Shown: in pieces, positions 25,658 to 33,731 of the stretch
Layout of the letters: each line of letters starts with the position of its first letter
Position numbering within the stretch: the stretch's first letter is position 1
Notes under the pieces: generated by a model
Databases searched by the model: none
Told to the model about the DNA's origin: nothing
Seen by the model: only the letters and a program-made list of their open reading frames with translations
Made by a program: the position numbers and the translations under genes
Origin: Candidatus Altimarinota bacterium
GTDB lineage: Bacteria; Patescibacteriota; Gracilibacteria; JANQMV01
Reading direction: 5' to 3'
NCBI GenBank assembly: GCA_028279865.1
Contig: JANQMV010000049.1
Span: 1 to 49,211, forward strand
Length of the DNA: 49,211 nt

Positions 25658-25705
25658 CCCCCTTTTTAGGGAAGATCTGTCTGCCGACAGGCAGGCTGAG
25701 AAGGG
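25658..25705 (-). repeat. Dispersed palindromic repeat, inverted copy 2
   Basis: Reverse complement of the element at 2483-2527 with few differences. It lies just after the SLH gene. A second GC-rich palindrome, CCTCCCCTACAAAAGGAGGGG, follows at about 25768-25788. Confidence 0.6.
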
Positions 25706-25836
25706 CAAAAGTGCTTAAGACAGACACAAAAATAAGACTCTTTTCAGTCAGATAGCCCAACCCAACCTCCCCTACAAAAGGAGGGGTATCAAGGTTATTC
25801 TAAACTCTAAATCTAATATTCTAACACTCAAATATC

Positions 25837-26805
25837 ATGATGAAACTCGGTGAAATATATGATCTGGCAATTAAAATGGCCATCGACACAGATCCGCGTC
25901 CAAAAAAAGAAATTTTGGACGATCTAAAAGAATTAAAGAAAAAATTCAAAAAAATGAAAAAAGAGGAACGCATTGGTTTTGATGAAGATCAGCTCAAAAA
26001 TCCTTACGCAGACAGTCGCATTTTGGCAGGAGATTTAAACATGCAAGTACGTACAATTCTGACCGGAATTGACATGGAAACAGCAGAAATTTTAATGGCA
26101 AACGAACTGAATAAAAAAGGAGAAAAAATTGACTTGATTCTAGCGCATCATCCTGAAGGACGTGCTTTACAGGGGCTGGCAGACGCAATGAAGCTACAGG
26201 AACACATCATGGAGTCAGCAGGTGTCCCTCTCAATATTACAGAAAAAGTCTTAGCACCAAGAATTGCTGAAGTAAAACGTGCTTTGCACGCAGATAATTT
26301 CAACCGCGTGGCAATGGCAGCAGAATTAATGGGAATTGCTTTTGCTTGTTTCCACACACTTGCAGATAATCAGGTTTATGCTTTCTTGGAAAAAAACATT
26401 TCATCAAAAAAGCACAAAAGAGTAACAGATGTCATCAAAGCCTTGCTTAAAATCCCTGAATATAAAATTGCAGCTGAGCAAGGTAATAAACCGGAAATAG
26501 TCACAGGTTCTGAAAATTCCTACACCGGCAAAATCGTAGCAACGGAAATGACAGGAGGAACGTCAGGATCAGAAAAAATTTTTGAAAAATTAGAATATGC
26601 CGGAGTAGGTACAATTCTCTCCATGCATTGCGGAGAAAAACATCGTAAAATGGCAGAGAAACACCATATCAATGTCATTGTCGCAGGACACATGGCCAGT
26701 GATTCCCTCGGGATGAATTTGCTTCTTGACAAATTTGAGAAAAAAGGAGTGAAGATCATTCCTGCCTCAGGACTGATCAGAGTAAGTCGTAATAAGAAAA
26801 AATAA
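25837..26805 (+). CDS. NIF3/DUF34-family metal-binding protein
   Basis: A 322-residue NIF3-like protein. Recognisable parts are LILAHHPEGRALQGLADAM (the paired His motif), PLNITEKVLAPRIAEVKRALHADNFNRVAMAAELM, AFACFHTLADNQV, the EMTGGTSGSEK loop, and the C-terminal GVGTILSMHCGEKH and INVIVAGHMASDSLG motifs with metal-binding His residues. NIF3 proteins form hexamers with dinuclear metal sites; their cellular role is debated. The first 60 residues form a Lys-rich helical extension. Confidence 0.85.
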   Translation: MMKLGEIYDLAIKMAIDTDPRPKKEILDDLKELKKKFKKMKKEERIGFDEDQLKNPYADSRILAGDLNMQVRTILTGIDMETAEILMANELNKKGEKIDLILAHHPEGRALQGLADAMKLQEHIMESAGVPLNITEKVLAPRIAEVKRALHADNFNRVAMAAELMGIAFACFHTLADNQVYAFLEKNISSKKHKRVTDVIKALLKIPEYKIAAEQGNKPEIVTGSENSYTGKIVATEMTGGTSGSEKIFEKLEYAGVGTILSMHCGEKHRKMAEKHHINVIVAGHMASDSLGMNLLLDKFEKKGVKIIPASGLIRVSRNKKK

Positions 26806-26816
26806 AAGCAAAAAAC

Positions 26817-26844
26817 TTGATTTTTCCCAAAGAGAGAATATAAT
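26817..26844 (+). promoter_or_regulatory. Promoter of the zinc-ribbon/lipoprotein operon
   Basis: TTGATT at 26817-26822, a 16-bp spacer and a consensus TATAAT at 26839-26844, 42 bases before the ATG at 26886. Confidence 0.65.
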
Positions 26845-26885
26845 TTATCCACTCTATTCTATTTAAAAAAATTTAAACTTCAAAA

Positions 26886-27254
26886 ATGGACCCAAAATTT
26901 GTTAACCTACTTATCCAACAGCTTCTCAATACAACTACTTGTCCAAAATGTAGTTCCAACATCATGCCCGTTAACGTAAAAATAGAACATATTAGTAAAG
27001 ACAAATGCCTCTTCAAAATGAAATGCAGCAAGTGTCAGACAGTTATTTCCGCAGACGCACAAATGTCACACAAAAAGGAAGTTCCGCCAAATGAAATCAA
27101 TCAAAAAAAGAATCCTTCCTCACAAGGAAAAATTCCTTTACCAACGAAGAAAACAAACGACAAAAAAGTAAAGGCGGTAAGCTTGGATGAGTTAATGCAA
27201 ATGAAAAAAACAATGCAAAATTTTTCCGGTAGTTTTAACAAACTTTTCCAATGA
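26886..27254 (+). CDS. Zinc-ribbon protein, 122 aa
   Basis: An N-terminal CPKC...CSKC zinc ribbon (about residues 18-55) follows a short helix. The rest is Lys/Ser/Pro-rich and probably disordered, ending in a Met/Gln-rich helix. It shares the ATGA overlap with the following lipoprotein gene, so the two are translationally coupled. Not recognised as a named family. Confidence 0.65.
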   Translation: MDPKFVNLLIQQLLNTTTCPKCSSNIMPVNVKIEHISKDKCLFKMKCSKCQTVISADAQMSHKKEVPPNEINQKKNPSSQGKIPLPTKKTNDKKVKAVSLDELMQMKKTMQNFSGSFNKLFQ

Positions 27255-27595
27255 AAATCTTAAAAACATCCTGTATTACAATTTTTTGCCTGATCACTCT
27301 CTCAGGCTGTGCAATCACAGAAAAATTTAAATCAAGTGTTGCAGATTTAAAAAGCGGAACACAGGAAAAGGTAAATAATGTAAAAGAAAAAGCAGATCAA
27401 ATCAAAACTGATATTAATCAGGCTAAAGAAAACATTAATCAAAAAATTGAAGATGTAAAAACAGCCACTGAAGAAATTAACCAAGCTATTGACCAGTTTA
27501 GTGAAGCGACCAATGCCATTGGCAATATCGTTGGTAGTACGGGGACAGGAAATAAGGCAAATACTTCAAGCGATAGTCAAACCGAATCAAACTAA
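27251..27595 (+). CDS. Small lipoprotein with long coiled coil
   Basis: A 114-residue protein with a lipobox ending LSGC (lipidated C20). The mature part is one long amphipathic helix (about 25-95, heptads rich in Lys, Glu, Ile, Val, Asn) of the apolipoprotein/LEA-like kind. Its start overlaps the stop of the zinc-ribbon gene. Function unknown. Confidence 0.7.
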   Translation: MKILKTSCITIFCLITLSGCAITEKFKSSVADLKSGTQEKVNNVKEKADQIKTDINQAKENINQKIEDVKTATEEINQAIDQFSEATNAIGNIVGSTGTGNKANTSSDSQTESN

Positions 27596-27606
27596 AATTA
27601 TAAAAA

Positions 27607-28839
27607 ATGCAAACCATCCAAAATAAACTCTACCTTGGAGGAATCTCCGCAGAGAAATTAATTGAGGACTATGGCAGTCCTCTTTATGTTTATGAAGAAG
27701 AAACTATTTTAGACAAATTTCAAACTTTACACGACTGCATCACCTATCCCCATAAAAGGATCCTATACGCAATCAAAACCAATCCAAACTTAGCAATTGC
27801 CAAATTGCTGCAATCTAAAAAATGTGGTATTGACGCTGTCTCTCCGGGAGAAATTCTCCTTGCGCTTCATGCCGGTTTTAGTGCTGAAGATATCCTCTTT
27901 ACAGGCAACAATATGACCGATGCTGAGATGGATTTTGCCGTCAAAGAAAAAGTTCTGCTAAACATTGACTCACTTTCACGTTTGGAAAAATTTGGAAAAA
28001 AATATCCCAATAAGTCAGTCTGTATCAGAGTGAATCCCAACATAGTTACGCAAGTGCATCAGCATGTTATTACCGCTGGTCCGAAAACCAAATTCGGTAT
28101 CAACCATGACCAAATTGAAGAAGTTAAAAAAATTGTTGATCAGTATAACCTTAACCTAATCGGAGTACATTCTCACATTGGTTCAGGAATCTTAGATCCG
28201 GAGAAATTCTTACTCGCCATGGAAGTAACCTGCGAGATTGCCAAGAAATTTGACTCACTTGAGTTCGTTGATTTCGGAGGCGGTATTGGGATTGCTTACA
28301 AACCCGAGGAAAAAAATATAGACCTAGCTGAATTTGGTCAAAAAGTTAGTCAATACTTTGAAAAATTCTGTCAGCAGTACGGCAAAAAATTAACTTTAAT
28401 TATTGAGCCTGGACGCTTTCTTGTAGGTGAAAGCGGTTATTTACTAACCAAGGTAAATACGATTAAATATAATGGTGCAAGAAAATTTGCAGGCACAGAT
28501 AGTGGCTTCAACCATCTCATCAGACCCACTATGTATGGTTCATATCATCCCACCTACAATGCCAGCAATATGCAGGGAGAAATCGAAAAAGTAGATATTT
28601 GTGGAAATATTTGTGAAAGTGGTGATTTGTTTGCCAGAGATCGTGAAATTCCAAAAATCAAAGAAGACGACATCGTAGCCATTTCACACTCAGGAGCATA
28701 CGGTTTTGCAATGGCTTCCAATTATAACTTAAGGCCGTTTCCAGCTGAAGTAATAGTCCAAGGAGGAAAGGCAAAACTAGCAAGAAAAAGGCAAAGCATC
28801 AATGATTTGTTAGCAAGTTATGGCGTTCGGTTTGATTAA
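27607..28839 (+). CDS. lysA: Diaminopimelate decarboxylase
   Basis: A fold-type III PLP enzyme of 410 residues. The PLP lysine is K57 in YAIKTNPN. Other motifs are HSHIGSG, the FGGGIGI loop, EPGRFLVG, and CESGDLFARD with the catalytic Cys. It converts meso-diaminopimelate to lysine. In a cell with MurD and MurL, meso-DAP probably also serves peptidoglycan. It starts 11 bases after the lipoprotein gene; a functional link to that gene is not evident. Confidence 0.95.
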   Translation: MQTIQNKLYLGGISAEKLIEDYGSPLYVYEEETILDKFQTLHDCITYPHKRILYAIKTNPNLAIAKLLQSKKCGIDAVSPGEILLALHAGFSAEDILFTGNNMTDAEMDFAVKEKVLLNIDSLSRLEKFGKKYPNKSVCIRVNPNIVTQVHQHVITAGPKTKFGINHDQIEEVKKIVDQYNLNLIGVHSHIGSGILDPEKFLLAMEVTCEIAKKFDSLEFVDFGGGIGIAYKPEEKNIDLAEFGQKVSQYFEKFCQQYGKKLTLIIEPGRFLVGESGYLLTKVNTIKYNGARKFAGTDSGFNHLIRPTMYGSYHPTYNASNMQGEIEKVDICGNICESGDLFARDREIPKIKEDDIVAISHSGAYGFAMASNYNLRPFPAEVIVQGGKAKLARKRQSINDLLASYGVRFD

Positions 28840-28887
28840 AATAAAGAAAAAGAAGAAGCCTGCTCTGCATCTTAATCCAGAAAATTT

Positions 28888-29691
28888 ATGCTGAATTTTG
28901 CGGCATTTTGTCCTCATCCGCCAATCATCATTCCTGAAATTGGCAAAAATGAATTAGTGCACACAGAAAAAACAAGACTGGCAATGCAGACTTTAGGCAA
29001 AAGATTTGCTAAAAAAGAGCCGGAAAAAGTTATCGTAATTTCTCCGCATACACTTCTTTTGCATAATACCATTGCCTTATCACACGCCAGTGAAATCACG
29101 GGAAGTCTTGCGGCTTTCAATGCTCCCGAGCTGATTTTGAGCTTTAACGGAGAAAAAAAACTAGCGGAAGAAATTCATCAAAAAGCCGGCGACAGTTTAA
29201 TTTCAACTCAACTTGTCAACGAAGAAAACGACCTCTACCCGCTTTCTCATGGAGAGATTGTGCCGTTACATTTCTTGAGTAAAGATTATTCAAATTTTGA
29301 CTTAATCATAAGTGGTTTTTCAAATTTTAGTCTGGAAAAACATTTTGAATACGGTAAATTACTCGGAGAAATTATTTATGAAAGTCCGGAAAAAATTGCG
29401 GTAATTGCCTCCGGAGATTTATCTCACAGATTAAAAGTCGGAGCTCCGGCAGGTTACTCTCCTTATGCTCAAGAATTCGATGAAAATATTCTCAAATGGA
29501 CCAAAAAAAGAATGACCCAAAAAATTATAGAAATCGATCCACACCTTGTTTCCGAGGCGGGAGAGTGTGGATTACGTTCTTTGGTGATCCTGCTTGGAAT
29601 ACTGGAATATTTTAAGTACTCCGTTGAAATACTAGCCTATGAAGCTCCTTTTGGGGTGGGTTATGCAACGGCGGACTTTAGAGTAATATGA
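28888..29691 (+). CDS. LigB/AmmeMemoRadiSam-B-like class III extradiol dioxygenase-fold protein
   Basis: A 267-residue protein with FCPHPPIIIPEIG at the start, a VISPHT motif, LYPLSHGEIVPLHFL and ASGDLSHRL. These are the His and Glu positions of the LigB fold shared by class III extradiol dioxygenases and the B component of the AmmeMemoRadiSam system. Neither the A component nor a radical-SAM partner is in the window, so it stands alone here. The gene ends at UGA with UAA two codons later. Activity is not predictable. Confidence 0.8.
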   Translation: MLNFAAFCPHPPIIIPEIGKNELVHTEKTRLAMQTLGKRFAKKEPEKVIVISPHTLLLHNTIALSHASEITGSLAAFNAPELILSFNGEKKLAEEIHQKAGDSLISTQLVNEENDLYPLSHGEIVPLHFLSKDYSNFDLIISGFSNFSLEKHFEYGKLLGEIIYESPEKIAVIASGDLSHRLKVGAPAGYSPYAQEFDENILKWTKKRMTQKIIEIDPHLVSEAGECGLRSLVILLGILEYFKYSVEILAYEAPFGVGYATADFRVI

Positions 29692-29700
29692 CCAAGATAA

Positions 29701-31389
29701 CTATTCTCCCTCCATCATTTTTACCTCAATATTTTCAGGCAAGCCCGGCATACGGTTTGAAAAAAACGGCCAAGTTGAAATCTCCGCTTGAGAAACTTCA
29801 CGTAAATTGGTCACGTAGTTTTCCGCATCATTTTTTGGCATACCAATCACAGCATCTTTAATTTTATTCACAAAACGCAAACCGCTTTCGGTCGTCGTAT
29901 CAAGAGTGTACTCCTCTCTTCCGTTTACAGTTGTACTGACTTTTATGATTTTTAAATCAGTATTTTCATCAATCACGTCATACCCTACATTATCATAATT
30001 AATATCACGTAACTGCATATCCGGATGGACCTTTGCCATGATACTTCCCCTTAAAATCTGTTTGAATTTATCTTCATCATAAGTAATTGCTGTAACCTTA
30101 ATCTTTGAATAAACCTCAATACTATCAAGCTTCTGCCCAATTGCCTCATCGGGAGTACGGATTTCCAAGATTTCTTTTTGAATATATTTAGGGTCTTTCA
30201 AAAGCACTAAATGAACATTATTAATTTCATTTTGCCTTTTCACATAATCCTCAATATCCAGCTTTGCAGATTCGATAATGTCATTTTCAACTTTTTTACG
30301 AGCAGCCTCTATATCATCTTTTTGAACCAATTTTGACCATTTCGTTACACCTCCTTGGGTAGGGTTCTCCGTAATCCCCCAGATTAACCTTTGGTTGTAA
30401 GCAGAAAGTCCGGGAATTGAAAATTTGGAAGGTGGCAAGTTACCTCTTTCACCAATAATTTGCTTATAAGTATCAAATTCATCTGCAACCACATTCACAG
30501 TAGCAGTCCCCGGTGTATCAGCATTTTTTTGCCTAGGTACGGTAACCCAATCCTGCGATCTAAAGACAATACCATCTTTATTTTGAAAACGAGTCTTACT
30601 CTTTAAAGTCCATTCTTGGTCCGTTGTATTTACAAGCTTCATAACACCGGTGGCATTCTCACCTTCAAAAACAGAACTAATCGTGTCAAAATTTATCTTC
30701 TTTTCAAAAACTGCTTCAATCGGAAAAGTCGGCACCATATAAGGAGGATTTTCTTCAAATCTTTTTTGATTAATTTTTGCATCAGCCAATTCTATATTTA
30801 CTCCAGCCTCAATTACATCCGCCTTCGGTTTTATATAAATTGTCGCGCCCGGCAAAGCTATATAAGAAATAAAGAAAAACAGAGAAACACTTATCAGAAT
30901 AATCGCAAAAAGTCCTTTGCGGTTCGGCTGACTAAAAGAAAAATCATACCCCTCATAATTTGATCTTAAATTCTCCGTTTTATTTTTTAGCTTATTTGAA
31001 AATTTACCGACTAAATCCGTGATTGAAACTTTTGTATGATCTTTTTCAACAGGCGCTTCATCTTTTACTTCATTGCGATAAGCATCTATTGAGTTAATCT
31101 TAATTTTAATCTCGTGCTTTGAATCATTATCAATAGATTTTTCTGATTTTAAACCGATATTTTTACATAATTTCCTCCCTCTCTCATCCTTGCTTATTAC
31201 TGTAATTTTCTTACCTAAATTCTCAATTTTTGTTTTTAAAATTTTTAAATTCAAAATACTTTGAAAAATCAAAGCTTTAGAAGGAATTACAAGAAAAATA
31301 TTTTTTTCCTTTATTTTTTTAACCCGATCAAAAATCAGATTAAGCTCTTCATCTATTTCGATGTAAACAATTTTACGATTTAAAGACAT
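29701..31389 (-). CDS. Membrane protein with N-terminal cytoplasmic domain and large external part (baseplate-J-like)
   Basis: A 562-residue protein. The first 90 residues form an alpha/beta domain with KNIFLVIPSKALIFQSILNLKILKTK, a pattern I know from many CPR proteins of this layout. A basic linker precedes a single membrane helix (about 165-187), and the rest (about 190-562) is external and beta-rich, with a segment resembling baseplate J-like proteins. It is convergent with the LigB-like gene. Function unknown; the layout suggests a conserved envelope protein of Patescibacteria. Confidence 0.6.
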   Translation of the reverse strand: MSLNRKIVYIEIDEELNLIFDRVKKIKEKNIFLVIPSKALIFQSILNLKILKTKIENLGKKITVISKDERGRKLCKNIGLKSEKSIDNDSKHEIKIKINSIDAYRNEVKDEAPVEKDHTKVSITDLVGKFSNKLKNKTENLRSNYEGYDFSFSQPNRKGLFAIILISVSLFFFISYIALPGATIYIKPKADVIEAGVNIELADAKINQKRFEENPPYMVPTFPIEAVFEKKINFDTISSVFEGENATGVMKLVNTTDQEWTLKSKTRFQNKDGIVFRSQDWVTVPRQKNADTPGTATVNVVADEFDTYKQIIGERGNLPPSKFSIPGLSAYNQRLIWGITENPTQGGVTKWSKLVQKDDIEAARKKVENDIIESAKLDIEDYVKRQNEINNVHLVLLKDPKYIQKEILEIRTPDEAIGQKLDSIEVYSKIKVTAITYDEDKFKQILRGSIMAKVHPDMQLRDINYDNVGYDVIDENTDLKIIKVSTTVNGREEYTLDTTTESGLRFVNKIKDAVIGMPKNDAENYVTNLREVSQAEISTWPFFSNRMPGLPENIEVKMMEGE

Positions 31390-31559
31390 ATATTTAGATT
31401 GTTATAATTTAGTCTAGTCGGTTTTAGTAAACAAAGTGAAAAGTGAGATCGGGATTTTTTGCTTATCTCAGGGTTTCTCATTCTTATTTCTACACCCAAA
31501 AAATCATAACATTTTTTTGATAAAATGCATTAGTGTTTCTAGGAAATCTGTAAAATTAT

Positions 31560-31586
31560 TTGACAAAAGAAAAAAAATATTATAAT
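31560..31586 (+). promoter_or_regulatory. Promoter of the 31614 gene
   Basis: TTGACA at 31560-31565 and TATAAT at 31581-31586. The spacer is 15 bp, slightly short; TAATTT two bases on gives 17 bp. Confidence 0.55.
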
Positions 31587-31613
31587 TTGTAACAACTTAT
31601 CCTTTCAAGAAAA

Positions 31614-32237
31614 ATGAAACTATCAGAAACTCCTTCCAGCTCTGAAAATGGGATTGAAAAGTTAAAAAAAATGACTTTTCAGTCTAATCAAGCAATGTTG
31701 GACCACTTAGCAGAACTCGGCTGTGATATTTCCAGAATTCAAGAAAAAAACGGCATTCTCATGAGACCAGCAAGCGGAAAACCAGATGGTTTAATGCATA
31801 TTTTATCTGAAGTAAATAAAGATGGAAAAGTAAAATTTGACCTTGTTTCACAGCTACTGATGGAAGATTTAATTGCAGGACTCAAAAAAACACCTGAGGA
31901 ATGGGCAAATAAAACAACGCTTACTCTGCAAAAAAATATAAACTCTAGCGCAATAGGGTTAATTGGACCTTCTTCAGTACCTCCTTTTCGCCAAAAAACA
32001 TTAGAACAAAAAATAGAAGAATTAGAATTAGGAGATAATGAGATTTGTGGAATTTTAAGAAAAAAAGTAAATAATAGAGGTTGGTATCTTGACACAACAG
32101 AGCCTTTAATCAAAGCAAAAAATCAAGAAGGATATAAAGGATATGTTCCAACTATTCCAAATAGGAAAAAATTAGAATTACTTATTAATGAAACATACCA
32201 AGAGGAAGATTTTGTCATTGCTCGTTATAGAGGATAA
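31614..32237 (+). CDS. Hypothetical protein, 207 aa
   Basis: I do not recognise it. It is cytoplasmic and charged, with helices at about 15-40, 70-95 and 125-145, and a basic C-terminal half. There is no signal peptide, membrane helix, Cys cluster or repeat. It has a strong promoter-like sequence 28 bases upstream and a normal stop, and stands alone between divergent and convergent neighbours. Confidence 0.6.
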   Translation: MKLSETPSSSENGIEKLKKMTFQSNQAMLDHLAELGCDISRIQEKNGILMRPASGKPDGLMHILSEVNKDGKVKFDLVSQLLMEDLIAGLKKTPEEWANKTTLTLQKNINSSAIGLIGPSSVPPFRQKTLEQKIEELELGDNEICGILRKKVNNRGWYLDTTEPLIKAKNQEGYKGYVPTIPNRKKLELLINETYQEEDFVIARYRG

Positions 32238-32313
32238 TGAAATCGTAGAGCTTTATAACGAATTAAATTGGTAAAAAAATTTCCCTTGAAGAAAGCACCC
32301 CAAATGACTCCTC

Positions 32314-33498
32314 CTACCTCGACAAAACAGCCAATCCCGGCAAAACTTTTCCTTCCAAAAATTCCAGCATCGCCCCGCCTCCCGTTGAAACATGATCAAA
32401 GTCTTTTTCACTAACACCAAAACGTGCCAACGCTTCCAAAGTATCCCCTCCTCCGATAATTGTCGTCGCCTTGGTTTTTGCAACTGCTTCTGCAACAACA
32501 CGCGTACCGTCTTCAAAAGGCTTCATCTCAAATAAACCCAAAGGACCATTCCAAATAACAGTACCGGCATACTCAATAATATCGACAAATCGCTGAGTAG
32601 TAATTTTCCCTAAATCAAAAATTTTCATATCCCCTTCTACATCTTGGATCGGTAAATCAATCACCTCAGCATCTTCCCTTGCCTCTGAAGCAACTTTAAC
32701 ATCATGAGGCAAAACAATTCTTTCATTATATTTCTCCGCCTCAAGCATAATATCTTGGGCTAAACTTGCCTTATCATGCTCACAAAGAGATTCTCCTACA
32801 TTAAAACCTTTTGCATTAAGAAATGTATTACCAAGCCCTCCTCCGATTAAAAAAGTATCCGCCTTATGCAAAAAATTACGCACAACACCAATTTTTGTGT
32901 CAATCTTGGCTCCTCCCATAATCATTACCAAAGGTTTGTGCGGATTTTGAAAGACAGCTTTCAACGCTCCAACCTCATTTTTTACGAGTAAACCTGCATA
33001 AGCCGGTAAAAAATGTGCAATTCCTTGCGTGGAAGCATGTGCTCTATGAACACAGCCAAAAGCATCTTCCACAAAAAAATCACAATGCTGAGCAAGCTCC
33101 TTCGCAAAATTCATGATGTTATCTGTCTCATCAAGATGAAAACGCAAATTTTCAAGCATCAAAATTTCTCCTGACTGGAGTTCCTCTTTTGCTTTTGCAA
33201 CATCTTCACCAATACAATCATTCATCTTTTTAACCGGTCTATTCAGCAATTTTTCTAATTCTTTTGCTACACCTGTCAAACGTAAAGCATCAACCACTTT
33301 TCCTTTTGGTCTGCCCAAATGAGAAGCGATTACTACAGCCGCACCTTCTTCCAATAGATACTCTATTGTGGGCAAAGCTTTTAAAATTCGGGTGTTATCA
33401 GAAACATTTCCATCTTCTTTAAGAGGAACATTAAAATCAACACGCAAAAAGACTTTTTTACCTTTTAAATCAGCACCTTGAACAGATCGAAGCGACAT
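32314..33498 (-). CDS. pgk: Phosphoglycerate kinase
   Basis: A complete 394-residue PGK: FLRVDFNVPL, SHLGRPKG, LLENLRFH, the MGGAKIDTKIGV segment, FLIGGGLGNTFL, WNGPLGLFE and GGGDTLEA plus DHVSTGGGAMLEFLEG. It makes ATP from 1,3-bisphosphoglycerate in glycolysis. No other glycolytic gene is adjacent. Length is normal for bacteria. Confidence 0.97.
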   Translation of the reverse strand: MSLRSVQGADLKGKKVFLRVDFNVPLKEDGNVSDNTRILKALPTIEYLLEEGAAVVIASHLGRPKGKVVDALRLTGVAKELEKLLNRPVKKMNDCIGEDVAKAKEELQSGEILMLENLRFHLDETDNIMNFAKELAQHCDFFVEDAFGCVHRAHASTQGIAHFLPAYAGLLVKNEVGALKAVFQNPHKPLVMIMGGAKIDTKIGVVRNFLHKADTFLIGGGLGNTFLNAKGFNVGESLCEHDKASLAQDIMLEAEKYNERIVLPHDVKVASEAREDAEVIDLPIQDVEGDMKIFDLGKITTQRFVDIIEYAGTVIWNGPLGLFEMKPFEDGTRVVAEAVAKTKATTIIGGGDTLEALARFGVSEKDFDHVSTGGGAMLEFLEGKVLPGLAVLSR

Positions 33499-33598
33499 AA
33501 ATCCTAGTATTTAAATAATATTTTTTGCCTAAAAAACTACCCCGAAAATGATAACATTTTTTGAATAAAATTGTAGCGAAAAATTTCCACCAAGCATA

Positions 33599-33722
33599 CC
33601 GTCATCCTGAGCTTACTCCACTCCTTTTGAATTATTTGTGCGGTGGGAGTCGAAGGATCTAGTGCTACTTTTATCTCACCTAAACAAAATTACTTCATTC
33701 TACTCTGCTTGGTGAAGCTATC
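33599..33722. repeat. Intergenic palindromic repeat sequence
   Basis: GTCATCCTGAGC...GAAGGATCTAG is the type of dispersed repeat also present at 3013-3133 and 39208-39360. It lies between pgk and the end of trpCF, with no coding potential. Confidence 0.5.
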
Positions 33723-33731
33723 CACTCAGAA

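Noticed and set aside
32253-32516. An 87-codon frame across the end of pgk
   Set aside because: Out-of-frame shadow of pgk, which is complete and conserved to its C-terminus.
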